Notes: generated by a model not told the origin, from the sequence alone. A DNA stretch of 62,901 nucleotides from CAZPBO01 sp964584815 (GCA_964584815.1 CAZPBO010000002.1:1-62901), one strand, 5' to 3'; shown: positions 40,595 to 49,019, counted from the first letter of the stretch. Numbers and translations: made by a program.

Positions 40595-41320
40595 GTGAGG
40601 CGGAAACTGAGCGCGATATTCTTTGACATTGACGATACGCTGTATCCGAGTTATGAGTTTTCGGAGATGGCGCGTGATGCGTCACTTGAGGCGATGATAC
40701 GCGCAGGACTCCGTATGCCCAAGGAGCAACTGCAGAGGGAGTTGGAGGAGGTGGTGGGGGAGTTTTCAAGCAACTATGAGCACCATTTTGACAAATTGCT
40801 GCTACGGATACCAAAAAGATACTATAAAGGGGTGAACGCGGCGGTTCTTGTGGCGGCTGCGGTTGTGGCATACCACGACACGAAATTTCGCCATCTCCGC
40901 CCGTACGAGGATGTGTATGAGGTGATAAAACTGCTTTACAACACCGACCTGATACTGGGCGTGATAACGGATGGACTGACGGTGAAGCAGGCGGAGAAGT
41001 TGGTGCGTTTGAAGGTGCTGCCGTATCTGACGCCGAACGCCATTTTTATTTCCGACCAGATAGGAATAGGCAAGCCGAATGTGAAACTGTACCTGCGCGC
41101 CTGCAACGACTTGAACATCCGCCCCGCTGAATGTATGTATGTCGGCGACAACCCCATAAACGACATAGACCCCCCCAACAAAATCGGGATGGTGACGGTG
41201 CGGAATATGCGCTCCAGTCGCTATCTCCACATCAAAGGCGAAACTGAACCTGACTATGAGATTCACAACTTCTGGGACCTGCTTGATATTCTGCGTGAGG
41301 ATTTCGGGCTTGAGGTCTGA
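40595..41320 (+). CDS. HAD-superfamily hydrolase
   Basis: 241 residues from a GTG at 40595. The catalytic motif FFDIDDTLYP carries the nucleophile aspartate near residue 10. Motif II is GVITDG, the lysine is in IGIGKPNVKLY and motif III is YVGDNPINDI. The helical cap lies between motifs I and II, the subfamily I layout. The order resembles the archaeal/bacterial CTE7-type phosphatases. The substrate is unknown. The next gene starts within its last codons, so the two are coupled. Confidence 0.9.
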   Translation: MRRKLSAIFFDIDDTLYPSYEFSEMARDASLEAMIRAGLRMPKEQLQRELEEVVGEFSSNYEHHFDKLLLRIPKRYYKGVNAAVLVAAAVVAYHDTKFRHLRPYEDVYEVIKLLYNTDLILGVITDGLTVKQAEKLVRLKVLPYLTPNAIFISDQIGIGKPNVKLYLRACNDLNIRPAECMYVGDNPINDIDPPNKIGMVTVRNMRSSRYLHIKGETEPDYEIHNFWDLLDILREDFGLEV

Positions 41321-42200
41321 CGGGGTAAGCGTTGTTGTGCCTGTTTATGAGGAGGCAGAAAGCGTTTTGCCGCTTGTGGAGCGACTGGAGAAGGCGCTTT
41401 CTGGGCGGGAGTTTGAAGTGGTGCTGGTGGATGACGGGTCGGGACAGGCGACGGCAAAGGCGCTTTCGGAGGCGGAGGAACGGTTCGGCTTTGTGCGGGT
41501 TGTGCGCCTTATGCGGCACCGTGGCAAGGGAGCGGCACTGCTTGCAGGATACGCCACCTCGTCCTATCCGATTATAGTCACTTTGGATGCCGACCTGCAG
41601 AATCCACCTGAGGAAGTGGGAAAACTGCTGGAAGCGCTGGAGAGGGGGGCGGATGTGGTGGTGGGATGGCGGAAGGTGAGGGAGGATAAGTGGGGAAGGC
41701 GGCTGCAGGGTTGGCTTTTCAACGCGGCATTGAGGGCTTTGGGGTCGCCTGTGCGAGATGCGAACTGTGGGCTGCGGGCGTTCAGGCGGGAGGTGGTGGA
41801 GAGTCCGCTTTGCGGGACAAGCCGTTATAGGATACTGGCGCCGCTTGCGATGATGGCGGGATTCTCGGTGGCGGAGGTGGAGGTGAGGCACAGGAAGCGG
41901 CGCTGGGGGCGCTCAAAGTTCGGCTTTTTACGGCTGTTCGCGGCATTGGGCGACTTTGCGCTTCTTTTGGGAGTGCATCTGACCAGAAGACGGCGACTGG
42001 CTTATGGTTTAAGTGTTATTTTTGCAGCGGTAGCGGCGGTTGTGCTGCTTACAGAACCTTTTTATGTTGCATTAGGGATGTGTTTTGCGGTGGTGTCACT
42101 TATTTTGTGGGCGTTGGCGGCAACAAAGCCCGAAGACCTTCTTAAACCGTTCGCGAAGAAAATAGCCCCGACGGGAATCGAACCCGCACCTCGGGCTTGA
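41310..42200 (+). CDS. GT2-family glycosyltransferase (DPM1-like) with C-terminal membrane segments
   Basis: 296 residues from a TTG at 41310 (GTGAGG upstream); the start is uncertain. The GT-A fold is clear: VSVVVPVYEEAESV, VVLVDDGSGQATAKA, the donor-binding LDADLQNPPEEV, and WGRSKFGFLR near the acceptor site. Two membrane segments near the C terminus (LSVIFAAVAAVVLLTEPF and VALGMCFAVVSLILWALAA) suggest it transfers sugar to a polyprenyl phosphate. The last ~13 codons lie inside tRNA-Glu on the opposite strand, so the C terminus (KKIAPTGIEPAPRA) is antisense tRNA sequence. Confidence 0.87.
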   Translation: MRSDGVSVVVPVYEEAESVLPLVERLEKALSGREFEVVLVDDGSGQATAKALSEAEERFGFVRVVRLMRHRGKGAALLAGYATSSYPIIVTLDADLQNPPEEVGKLLEALERGADVVVGWRKVREDKWGRRLQGWLFNAALRALGSPVRDANCGLRAFRREVVESPLCGTSRYRILAPLAMMAGFSVAEVEVRHRKRRWGRSKFGFLRLFAALGDFALLLGVHLTRRRRLAYGLSVIFAAVAAVVLLTEPFYVALGMCFAVVSLILWALAATKPEDLLKPFAKKIAPTGIEPAPRA

Positions 42201-42234
42201 AAGGCCCGTGTCCTAGCCTTTAGACGACGGGGCC
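42163..42234 (-). tRNA. tRNA-Glu (anticodon TTC), overlapped by two coding sequences
   Basis: A 72-base cloverleaf on the minus strand. The acceptor GGCCCCG pairs with CGGGGCT (a terminal G-U), the anticodon loop is CTTTCAA within CGGGC/GCCCG, and the T-arm is GCGGG/CCCGT around TTCGATT. CCA is not encoded. The coiled-coil gene on the same strand ends inside its 5' part, and the GT2 gene on the other strand ends inside its 3' part. Confidence 0.95.
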
Positions 42235-42617
42235 GAACCAAACTTGTCCATTATATTTTTAAGCCCTTTTACCAGTTCGTCAATCGCCTGAGCGTGAGTT
42301 TCAAGAATTTTCTGCTGGGCAAGCAGTTGCATCTCAAGGCGTTGCAGCCGAGCCATTATATCCATATCCTCGTGCTGCTCCATTTTGGACAGCATCTCAA
42401 TCTCGCCCTGCATCTTACCAAATGAGGCTATCATGCGCTGCTCCACGGTATCCAACCGCCCACTTATGGTGGAAAACGCTTCCTTTACCGCCGCTTTCAC
42501 CTCGCTCCTCACAAGACCGCGAACTTTCTTTAACTCTGCGTCCACCTGCTCCTTGACCGTATCACAAATCTGCTGCTCTATCGGTTTGAAACCGATTTTC
42601 TTCTCTTTCTTCGCCAT
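42213..42617 (-). CDS. Small coiled-coil protein, co-transcribed with tRNA-Glu
   Basis: 134 residues. The ATG at 42617 follows GGGGGACAG and starts MAKKEKKIGFKPIEQQICD. Almost the whole protein is amphipathic helix (AELKKVRGLVRSEVKAAVKE, LDTVEQRMIASFGKMQGEIE, RLQRLEMQLLAQQKILETHA), which predicts a parallel coiled coil. No family is recognised. The last seven codons and the stop lie inside the tRNA-Glu gene on the same strand, so processing of the tRNA 5' end would cut the mRNA. Confidence 0.7.
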   Translation of the reverse strand: MAKKEKKIGFKPIEQQICDTVKEQVDAELKKVRGLVRSEVKAAVKEAFSTISGRLDTVEQRMIASFGKMQGEIEMLSKMEQHEDMDIMARLQRLEMQLLAQQKILETHAQAIDELVKGLKNIMDKFGSAPSSKG

Positions 42618-42639
42618 ATCTGTCCCCCAACGCAACAAC

Positions 42640-42667
42640 ATTGAACCGAATTTTCAGGCTATGTCAA
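42640..42667 (-). promoter_or_regulatory. Promoter of the coiled-coil gene and tRNA-Glu
   Basis: On the minus strand: TTGACA (42667-42662, overlapping the hypD stop), a 16-base spacer and TTCAAT (42645-42640). Confidence 0.5.
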
Positions 42668-43761
42668 GCCAAACCATTTAAGGTTGGGGGATGTTTGAAG
42701 AAAGCGGCACACGCTCCTTCTGACGACACCATACAGGGTCCGACAGGGTGTTCGGGACGGCACTGGTTGGCGAAGAGGGCGCAGTCAGGTGGCAGACAGA
42801 GTCCCTGCATAATGTGTCCGCAGCGGCAGCGTGGGTCGGGCTTGCCGCGTTTGATTTTCACTCCCAGAACGCGCTCTGCGTCAAAGTCGGCGAACTCCTC
42901 CCGCAGGCGCAAGCCAGATTTCGGGATGCGCCCGATGCCGCGCCAATCCGCGTCGCACTCCTCAAAAACCTCCCTCATCACCGCAAGCGCTTTCTGGTTG
43001 CCCTCATAGCGCACCGCACGCCTGTATTGCGTTTCCACTTTTGCTTCGCCACGCCTTAACTGGCGCAGAATCATCAGTATCCCCTCAAGCACATCCAACG
43101 CTTCAAAACCGGTAATGACACAGGGGCGGCGGAATTTTTCGGCGATTGGCTCATAGGGTTTTGCGCCGATAATTGTGGAGACATGACCTGGGCAGATAAA
43201 GGCGTCAATACGGGTTTTTTGTGAGGAGAGGAGTGCCGCCATAGCGGGCGGGATGGTTTTGTGAGCGACCAGAAAAAGCAGATTTTTGATGTTCTGTTCT
43301 TTTGCGCTGATGATGGTGGCGGCGATGGTGGGGGCGGTGGTCTCAAAGCCGACGGCGAGGAAGACGACGGTTTTTGATGTTCGGCGGGCAAGAGGTATTG
43401 TGTCGGCGGCGGAATAGACCACATAGTGGTTGCCCACACTATCAAGGCTTATGCGGTCTGTGCCTGGAACGCGAACCATATCGCCGAAAGTTGCAACGAC
43501 AACATCGTCGCGTTGAGCCAACTGGCAGGCGGCGTCCACATAACCTGCAACCGTGACACAAACAGGGCATCCTGGACCTGACAGCAGACGCACATTTTGG
43601 GGCATCATAGCGCGGATGCCGAATTGCGCTATAGCCATAGTGTGGGTGCCGCAGACCTCCATCAGGCTGACGGTGCGGTCAATTTCTTTGGCTTCTTTAT
43701 GGATGGCTTGCACCAGAGCCCTTGCCAGTTTCGGGTCGCGAAAAATCTTGCTCGGCAGCAT
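42664..43761 (-). CDS. hypD: Hydrogenase maturation protein HypD
   Basis: A 365-residue iron-sulfur scaffold on which the Fe(CN)2CO group of [NiFe] hydrogenases is assembled, together with HypC. Key motifs are intact: SLMEVCGTHTMAIAQFGIR, LLSGPGCPVCVTV, FLAVGFETTAPTIA, FICPGHVSTIIGAKPYEPIA and CVITGFEALDVLEGI. The C-terminal cysteine set (CRCGHIMQGLCLPPDC, then FANQCRPEHPVGPCMVSSEG) carries the [4Fe-4S] ligands. The ATG at 43761 has GGAGATAGCGG upstream. It overlaps hypC by 65 bases. Confidence 0.97.
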   Translation of the reverse strand: MLPSKIFRDPKLARALVQAIHKEAKEIDRTVSLMEVCGTHTMAIAQFGIRAMMPQNVRLLSGPGCPVCVTVAGYVDAACQLAQRDDVVVATFGDMVRVPGTDRISLDSVGNHYVVYSAADTIPLARRTSKTVVFLAVGFETTAPTIAATIISAKEQNIKNLLFLVAHKTIPPAMAALLSSQKTRIDAFICPGHVSTIIGAKPYEPIAEKFRRPCVITGFEALDVLEGILMILRQLRRGEAKVETQYRRAVRYEGNQKALAVMREVFEECDADWRGIGRIPKSGLRLREEFADFDAERVLGVKIKRGKPDPRCRCGHIMQGLCLPPDCALFANQCRPEHPVGPCMVSSEGACAAFFKHPPTLNGLA

Positions 43762-43969
43762 CCGCTATCTCCTTCAACAGACGCAGGGTCTCAAGCGCTT
43801 CCTCCTCCGAGTAACGCTCTATGGCAAAGCCTGCGTGCACCAAGACCCAGTTTCCAACCTCTACATCAGGCAGAAGGGAAAAGTCCGCTTCTCGCCTTAC
43901 CCCTCCAAAATCCACAACCCCCTTGTTGCCTTGTCTCTTTACCACCTTTGCTGGAACCGCAAGACACAT
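43697..43969 (-). CDS. hypC: Hydrogenase maturation chaperone HypC
   Basis: 90 residues starting MCLAVPAKVV; Cys2 is the ligand that carries the Fe(CN)2CO unit with HypD. The beta-barrel core (VVDFGGVRREADFSLLPDVE, VGNWVLVHAGFAIERYSEEE) is typical. A strong AAGGAGG lies upstream within the hypF 3' end. The C terminus is about ten residues longer than average and overlaps hypD by 65 bases in another frame. Confidence 0.96.
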   Translation of the reverse strand: MCLAVPAKVVKRQGNKGVVDFGGVRREADFSLLPDVEVGNWVLVHAGFAIERYSEEEALETLRLLKEIADAAEQDFSRPETGKGSGASHP

Positions 43970-43972
43970 ATC

Positions 43973-46261
43973 TCACCTCCTTGAAGCGAACGCTGCAAAT
44001 AGCGCCTGACCGAGAGAGATGCCGCCGTCATTGGGCGGCACATTTGTGTGGGTTAGAACACGAAAGCCGTTCTGTTGCAGGAGTTGGCGGATACGCAGAT
44101 GGAGGAAGCGGTTCTGGAAGGAGCCACCTGATAGGACGACTGTTTTTGTGGGGAAGCGTTGTGATGTGGCGCGGACGAGGTCCACAGTTGCGGCGGCGAC
44201 CATCTCGTGCCAGCCGAGTGCTATCTCCCCACGCTCGCGTCCTGACGCCACATCTCCCACAAGCGCCACCACCGCATCCGATGGGTCCGCGACAAATCGC
44301 TCACCTTCCCTCCGCACAGAATACGGGTAACGGTAAGGGTTTTTGGGAATATCGCGTTTAAGGAGTTTCCACAAAGCGGCTTCCAATTCCGCCGGTGCCT
44401 GCCCTTCATATGTGTTGGTAAAGCATATACCGCATATGGCGGCTGCCGCGTCAAACCACCGTCCCATTGAGGTGGCGCTGACCACCGCAACTTGTGCCTT
44501 CAGCATAGAAAGAACCGCCTCCACATCCGCGGCTTTGACGACGCCGAAAAGGGGTATATCCACATCGTGCATCCTGCCACCGAATATGTCGTAAAGCACG
44601 GCAACAGCAACCTTCCAGGTCTTGCGAATCGCCGCCTCACCGCCCGCAAGCGCTATCTGTCTCCAAGTTCCTACCCGTTTGTAGCGCACCCCATCAACAA
44701 ACAGAATCTCAGCGCCCCACACCGTTCCGTCCGCTCCGTATCCCACACCATCATATGCCACCCCAATTGCTGGCTCTTTTAAGCCATGCTCTGCAAGACA
44801 AGAGAGGATATGAGCGTGATGGTGCTGGACGGCGAGGCGGCGTAGTCCCATCCGCGCCGCGTGCTTCGTCGTGAAATAGTCGGGATGCATATCGTGCACA
44901 ACAAGGGTTGGTTTTATCTGAAAGAGGCGCTTTATGTGCTCAAGTGTTGCCTCAAACGCCTGGTATGTCCGCAGGTTGTGCATATCGCCCAGATGCTGGC
45001 TTATGAAGGCTTCTTTGAGGCGCGTAAGGCAAATAGTGTTTTTCTCTTCTGCGCCGAGGGCGACGAGTGAGGGCGGGGCAAGCGGCAACTCAACCGGTTC
45101 TGGAACCCAGCCCCTCGCCCGACGAACCATCACACAGTCCTCAAACATATCCCGAACCACGGAATCGTCGTTCTGCACGGAGATAGGGCGGTTATGAAGA
45201 AGAAAGGCGTCCACGAAGTCGGATAGGTCGTCAAGGGCGACATCGTTTTCGTGGATTGTCGGTTCTTCGGCGCGGTTTCCGCTTGTCATAACGAGCGCTT
45301 CAAAATTGGTGTGAAGAAGGATATGGTGGAGGGGAGTGTATGGTAGCATAACGCCGAGGTCGGACAGGTTTGGCGCAACGAGTTGCGAGATAGGCGCATC
45401 TTCGTTCTTTGGGGCAAGCACAATAGGTGCGCGCCACGATTTGAGCAACTCCTCCGCCGCAGGGGAAAGATGCACAAATCTGCGGGCGGTCTCTGCACTT
45501 GCCACCATCAAGGCGAACGGTTTTGCAGGACGCTTCTTACGCTCCCGCAGCCGCCTTAATGCCTTGTCATTTTGCGGGTCGCAGGCAATGTGGAAACCAC
45601 CCAACCCCTTTATCGCCAAAATCTTGCCGTCTTTGAGCATCTTAACGGCGCTTTTTATGGGGTCTTTTGCGCGGATTTTTTTGCCACGCGAATCGCAAAG
45701 CCAGATATGCGGTCCGCAGACGGGGCACGCGTTGGGTTGGGCGTGGTAGCGGCGGTCGGCTATGTCGTCGTATTCACGACGGCACTGCTCGCACATCGCA
45801 AACTCCCGCATCGTTGTGCGGTCACGGTCGTAGGGCAAATCCAAAACGATTGTGTAGCGGGGACCGCAATTTGTGCAGTTTGTGAAGGGGTAAAGATAAC
45901 GGCGGTCTTCGGGGTCAAAGACCTCCTGCAGACAGGCGTCGCAGGTGGCGACATCTGGGGGAAGGAGAACGCGCTTTCTGCCGCGCCTTGTGCTGGGCTT
46001 GACGGTAAACTCCTTCTGGTTGCGGGGTTTAAGAGGGGTGCGCTTTATGTGAGTGATGTGCGCAAGTGGTGGCGCTTCTTCTGTTAAGCGTTTCACAAAA
46101 TCATTCAGCCGTTTTTGGCTACCCTCCGCCTCTATCTCCACACCTCCGGGGACATTTTTGACAGAGCCGGCAAGACGAAGGCGCCGCGCCAAACGCACCA
46201 CAAATGGTCTAAAGCCCACTCCCTGAACCACGCCAAAGACCGCTATTTTCTCTCGCCTCAT
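43973..46261 (-). CDS. hypF: Carbamoyltransferase HypF, hydrogenase maturation
   Basis: 762 residues. HypF makes thiocarboxamide on HypE from carbamoyl phosphate to form the cyanide ligands. The domain order is standard: acylphosphatase (FGVVQGVGFRPFV), two zinc fingers (CDACLQEVFDPEDRRYLYPF and CEQCRREYDDIADRRYHAQP), a YrdC domain (ILAIKGLGGFHIACDP, then KRPAKPFALMVAS) and a Kae1/carbamoyltransferase domain (VQHHHAHILSCLAEH, GVAYDGVGYGADG, VVLSGGSFQNRFL). The ATG overlaps the hypB stop (ATGA), so I reject the longer frame to 46294. Confidence 0.97.
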   Translation of the reverse strand: MRREKIAVFGVVQGVGFRPFVVRLARRLRLAGSVKNVPGGVEIEAEGSQKRLNDFVKRLTEEAPPLAHITHIKRTPLKPRNQKEFTVKPSTRRGRKRVLLPPDVATCDACLQEVFDPEDRRYLYPFTNCTNCGPRYTIVLDLPYDRDRTTMREFAMCEQCRREYDDIADRRYHAQPNACPVCGPHIWLCDSRGKKIRAKDPIKSAVKMLKDGKILAIKGLGGFHIACDPQNDKALRRLRERKKRPAKPFALMVASAETARRFVHLSPAAEELLKSWRAPIVLAPKNEDAPISQLVAPNLSDLGVMLPYTPLHHILLHTNFEALVMTSGNRAEEPTIHENDVALDDLSDFVDAFLLHNRPISVQNDDSVVRDMFEDCVMVRRARGWVPEPVELPLAPPSLVALGAEEKNTICLTRLKEAFISQHLGDMHNLRTYQAFEATLEHIKRLFQIKPTLVVHDMHPDYFTTKHAARMGLRRLAVQHHHAHILSCLAEHGLKEPAIGVAYDGVGYGADGTVWGAEILFVDGVRYKRVGTWRQIALAGGEAAIRKTWKVAVAVLYDIFGGRMHDVDIPLFGVVKAADVEAVLSMLKAQVAVVSATSMGRWFDAAAAICGICFTNTYEGQAPAELEAALWKLLKRDIPKNPYRYPYSVRREGERFVADPSDAVVALVGDVASGRERGEIALGWHEMVAAATVDLVRATSQRFPTKTVVLSGGSFQNRFLHLRIRQLLQQNGFRVLTHTNVPPNDGGISLGQALFAAFASRR

Positions 46262-46926
46262 CCGCGGAACGCCTCCATCCTCTGAAGCAGCCATTGCGCC
46301 ACATCGTCCACACCGTCTCCTTTGGCGGCGGAGATGGTGAAGACCGCCGCGGCGGGGTTGACCTGTGCTACACTTCTGCGCAAATCTGCCATCTCAACGC
46401 CGGCAGCGCCTGCTATGTCCGCCTTGTTGAGCGCTACTAACCCCGCGCGCATAAACATCAACGGATATTTACGCGGCTTGTCCGCGCCCTCTGTCGCCGA
46501 ATAGACCACAAAACGCAGCGCCTCACCAAGGTCAAATTCGGCAGGACACACAAGATTCCCCACATTCTCAATGAACAAAAGTCCAAACTCACTTTGCTGT
46601 GTGAGGTGGTCAACAGCGTGGGCTACCTGTTCAGCGAGCAGATGGCAGGCGCCGTAGGTGTTTGTCTGCTGAACGGGAACGCCACAGGCAGTTATGCGTC
46701 TTGCGTCATCGTCACCTGCTATGTCGCCTTCCACCACTGCCACAGAGACATGCGGTGTAAGAAGCGGTATCAGGCGCTCAAGAAGCGTGGTTTTGCCCGC
46801 CCCGGGCGCGCCCATCAGATTCACGCAAAATATTCCCCGCTCAAGGAAAAAGCGCCTGTTTTGCGCCGCCACCTCATCGTTGCGCTTCAACACTGGCTCC
46901 TCAAAACGCGCCTGCTCTATGTGCAT
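46258..46926 (-). CDS. hypB: Hydrogenase nickel-incorporation GTPase HypB
   Basis: A 222-residue SIMIBI-class GTPase that inserts nickel into [NiFe] hydrogenase, normally with HypA. Motifs: P-loop LMGAPGAGKTTLLERL, VVEGDIAGDDDARRI, VPVQQTNTYGACHLLAEQV, FIENVGNLVCPAEFDLG, the NKAD guanine motif (ALNKADIAG) and FTISAAKGDGVDDVAQWL. The CxxC/His-rich nickel-storage N terminus of some HypB proteins is absent. The ATG at 46926 has AGGAGGG upstream. hypA and hypE are not in the window. Confidence 0.95.
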   Translation of the reverse strand: MHIEQARFEEPVLKRNDEVAAQNRRFFLERGIFCVNLMGAPGAGKTTLLERLIPLLTPHVSVAVVEGDIAGDDDARRITACGVPVQQTNTYGACHLLAEQVAHAVDHLTQQSEFGLLFIENVGNLVCPAEFDLGEALRFVVYSATEGADKPRKYPLMFMRAGLVALNKADIAGAAGVEMADLRRSVAQVNPAAAVFTISAAKGDGVDDVAQWLLQRMEAFRG

Positions 46927-46987
46927 CTTTTCCCTCCTACTATGCGCACGCGCCATATTTTGCCGCATAACACGCCACGCTTCAAAG

Positions 46988-47028
46988 CAAACAAAAGAGC
47001 CGACCGACAAATTTATGCCAGCCGGCTC
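46988..47028 (-). terminator. Intrinsic terminator between the sigma operon and hypB
   Basis: On the minus strand a 12-pair stem (47028-47017 with 47008-46997; three pairs are G-U) closes an 8-base AT loop and is followed by TTTTGTTTG. It lies 37 bases after the stop of the exported helical protein gene and separates the sigma-factor operon from hypBFCD. Confidence 0.85.
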
Positions 47029-47064
47029 CTCTTTATGCTTCAGATACTACATCAGGTGCTTTCT

Positions 47065-48107
47065 CTACCACTCAAACCCTTCATCCCCCTCAAGCATCTC
47101 TTCCAATTTGCGCCGTATTATCTTCTCGGCATTGGCGAGGTAGCGGTCGTGCAGACCCTTCAAGTGTTCCAATTCGCGCGCCAACTCCTCCATCTCACAC
47201 TCCATCTCCCTCATCCGCGTCTTGAACAGCGCCGTCAACACCTCCTTCAGTTCTCTGCGGAAACGCTCCTTCTCATCAGGGGAGTTTGTTTGCTTGAACG
47301 CCTCCGCCAACTCCTCTGCTTTGTGCTTCAGACGCATCGCCTTCACCCGCAACTCAAACCGCTCCTTGTCTTCCCGACGCAACCTCTCAAGGTCGTCACA
47401 CATCCGCTCCAATCCGCGCACAATATCAGGCAACTCGGATGGCTCTGCGTGAAGTGCTCTCTCCAGCAACCAAGGAGCCACCTCCCTTAAAAGTGCGAAT
47501 CTGTCACTTTTCAAAAACGCTTTCAAATCCTCGTCTCTGGGTTCCCGCGGTGGTCTCTCTTCGGGACCTTCTTCCGGACGCGGCGGTCTGAANNNNNNNN
47601 NNNNNNNNNNNNNNNNNNNNNNNNNNNNNNNNNNNNNNNNNNNNNNNNNNNNNNNNNNNNNNNNNNNNNNNNNNNNNNNNNNNNNNNNNNNNTGGGTTCC
47701 CGCGGTGGTCTCTCTTCGGGACCTTCTTCCGGACGCGGCGGTCTGAAGTGCTCCTTATCAGGCGGATGCGGCGGTCTGAAGTGTTCTCTGTGGCGGCGCT
47801 CAAACTCCTCCCTCATCCGCTCAAGACGCTCCTTGAACTCCCGCGGATTGCGCTCGCGCAACTCGCTCATCTCATCCACAAAATGGGCGAGTTTGCGGAG
47901 GAAGCGTTCGTCGCGCCGTTTCAAAGCGTGTTCAAACTCCTCCATCATCCACGGCGCCCACTCCTTCAACGCCCGCTCAATCTTCTCCACCACACGCTCA
48001 TCCAGACGCTTCTGCGCGGGCGGTCTTTTCGGTGGCGGCGGCTCATATCCTCTCTCCTGCGCCAGCAGAACACCACCTGCAAGCAACACCACCACAAGCA
48101 TTCGCAT
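47065..48107 (-). CDS. Exported proline-rich helical protein of the ECF operon (interrupted by an assembly gap)
   Basis: The ATG at 48107 has AGGAGG upstream and begins MRMLVVVLLAGGVLLAQERG, a signal peptide. A helical part (FEHALKRRDERFLRKLAHFV) leads into a repeat rich in HFRPP and PEERPPREP, then the 100-N gap. The other side resumes in the same repeat and continues RDEDLKAFLKSD to a C-terminal Glu/Arg-rich helical region ending MLEGDEGFEW. The bases flanking the gap are an identical 55-mer. Removing the Ns and one copy (155 bases) leaves 888 bases, an intact 295-residue frame. It is probably a periplasmic helical sensor or chaperone; the family is not recognised. Confidence 0.75.
47538..47592. 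repeat. 55-bp exact overlap, left contig end
   Basis: The last 55 bases before the N gap are identical to the first 55 bases after it (47693-47747). The match ends exactly at both contig ends, as expected for a k-mer overlap in a de Bruijn assembly with k of 55. Confidence 0.9.
47593..47692. other. Assembly gap of exactly 100 Ns
   Basis: A run of 100 N, a conventional placeholder length. It breaks the exported helical protein gene inside a low-complexity proline-rich repeat. Confidence 1.
47693..47747. repeat. 55-bp exact overlap, right contig end
   Basis: The copy of 47538-47592 at the start of the right-hand contig. Downstream, shorter related units (CGGCGGTCTGAAGTG) recur, so the true locus is a small tandem repeat encoding HFRPP-type units. 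Confidence 0.9.
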
Positions 48108-48118
48108 TAAACAACCTC

Positions 48119-48559
48119 CTACCAGAGTTTGGCGAACAGTTTTTGGGTGCTTTCTATGCGGCTGCGCAGCCGTTTTACCCTCTCCGAAAAGGTCATCCGC
48201 CGCTTCTTCGGGGTCGGCGAGGAAGACCACCTCATAATGGGGGCTTTTATCAGTGTTACCGACGGCCACGGGGGAAGTGCGCTACAGCGGGGCTGGGCTG
48301 TGGGCAGAACAAGCAGGATGATACCTGCAGCAAGCGGAGCGGCGAGGCGCAGGAAAATGCGGGGCAGAAGGCGGGGTCTGGATGGGAGCCTGCCTTTCTT
48401 AAGGGCATAAAGCGTCGCTTTTGCACGCCGCAGGTGCGCAAAGTAGAGACGGCACTCTCCGCATTTCTTAAGATGACGCCTCACACAACTTTGCTGCTCC
48501 CTGTCCGCCTCACCCCACAGACAAAGAACCATCATATTCCGCACTTCCTCGCAATCCAT
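48119..48559 (-). CDS. Zinc-finger anti-sigma factor
   Basis: 146 residues. I choose the ATG at 48559 (GGAG eight bases upstream), five bases after the sigma-factor stop. The N-terminal domain (MDCEEVRNMMVLCLWGEAD, then HLKKCGEC) is the HxxxCxxC zinc-binding anti-sigma domain (zf-HC2 type), which sequesters ECF sigma factors. A single membrane segment (FLRLAAPLAAGIILLVLP) separates it from a short basic periplasmic tail. The gene lies between the sigma gene and the exported helical protein, the classical regulator-effector order. Confidence 0.85.
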   Translation of the reverse strand: MDCEEVRNMMVLCLWGEADREQQSCVRRHLKKCGECRLYFAHLRRAKATLYALKKGRLPSRPRLLPRIFLRLAAPLAAGIILLVLPTAQPRCSALPPWPSVTLIKAPIMRWSSSPTPKKRRMTFSERVKRLRSRIESTQKLFAKLW

Positions 48560-48563
48560 AGTC

Positions 48564-49019
48564 TTACTCCGAAACAAGCCTCCTTAAGCGCATCATAGCG
48601 TAACGCATACGGGACAGAACGGTGCCGAGCGGCACACCCAGGGTTTCTGCTATATCGCGGAAGGTCATCTTGCCCCAGATGCGAAGGACGACGACTTCAC
48701 GCTGCTGTTGTGGCAGCGCAGAGAGGAGGTCGGAGACGAAATCTGGCGTGGTGGCGGCGGTAGTTGGGAGTTGCGAAGCAGGTTTTTTTCGGAGAATGTC
48801 AACAGCGGCGCTTCTTACCGAACGCAGAAGATATGTCTTGAAGGCTTTTGTGCTGTCAAACCGTGCACCTGACCGCATCACACGCACAAACGCGTCCTGC
48901 ACCACATCTTCCGCCAACACACAGTCTCCTACCATAACGGACGCAAACCGCAACAGCATCCCCCTCCATTGCCTATATGCGCGCTCAAGCCGGCTCAATT
49001 CTCCATCCTTTCTGCCCAT
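48564..49019 (-). CDS. ECF-family RNA polymerase sigma factor
   Basis: 151 residues. Region 2 includes DCVLAEDVVQDAFVRVMRSG and FDSTKAFKTYLLRSVRSAAV; region 4 includes LPQQQREVVVLRIWGKMTFR and DIAETLGVPLGTVLSRMRYA, with a helix-turn-helix for the -35 element. The frame starts at ATG 49019 without a ribosome-binding site. A TTG at 48998 has AAGGA seven bases upstream and may be the real start. It is followed directly by its zinc-finger anti-sigma factor. The promoter region is shared with the divergent HEAT-VWA gene. Confidence 0.93.
   Translation of the reverse strand: MGRKDGELSRLERAYRQWRGMLLRFASVMVGDCVLAEDVVQDAFVRVMRSGARFDSTKAFKTYLLRSVRSAAVDILRKKPASQLPTTAATTPDFVSDLLSALPQQQREVVVLRIWGKMTFRDIAETLGVPLGTVLSRMRYAMMRLRRLVSE

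Noticed and set aside
47538..47747. CRISPR or long direct repeat around the gap
   Set aside because: Only two copies exist, they are coding and they end exactly at contig termini.
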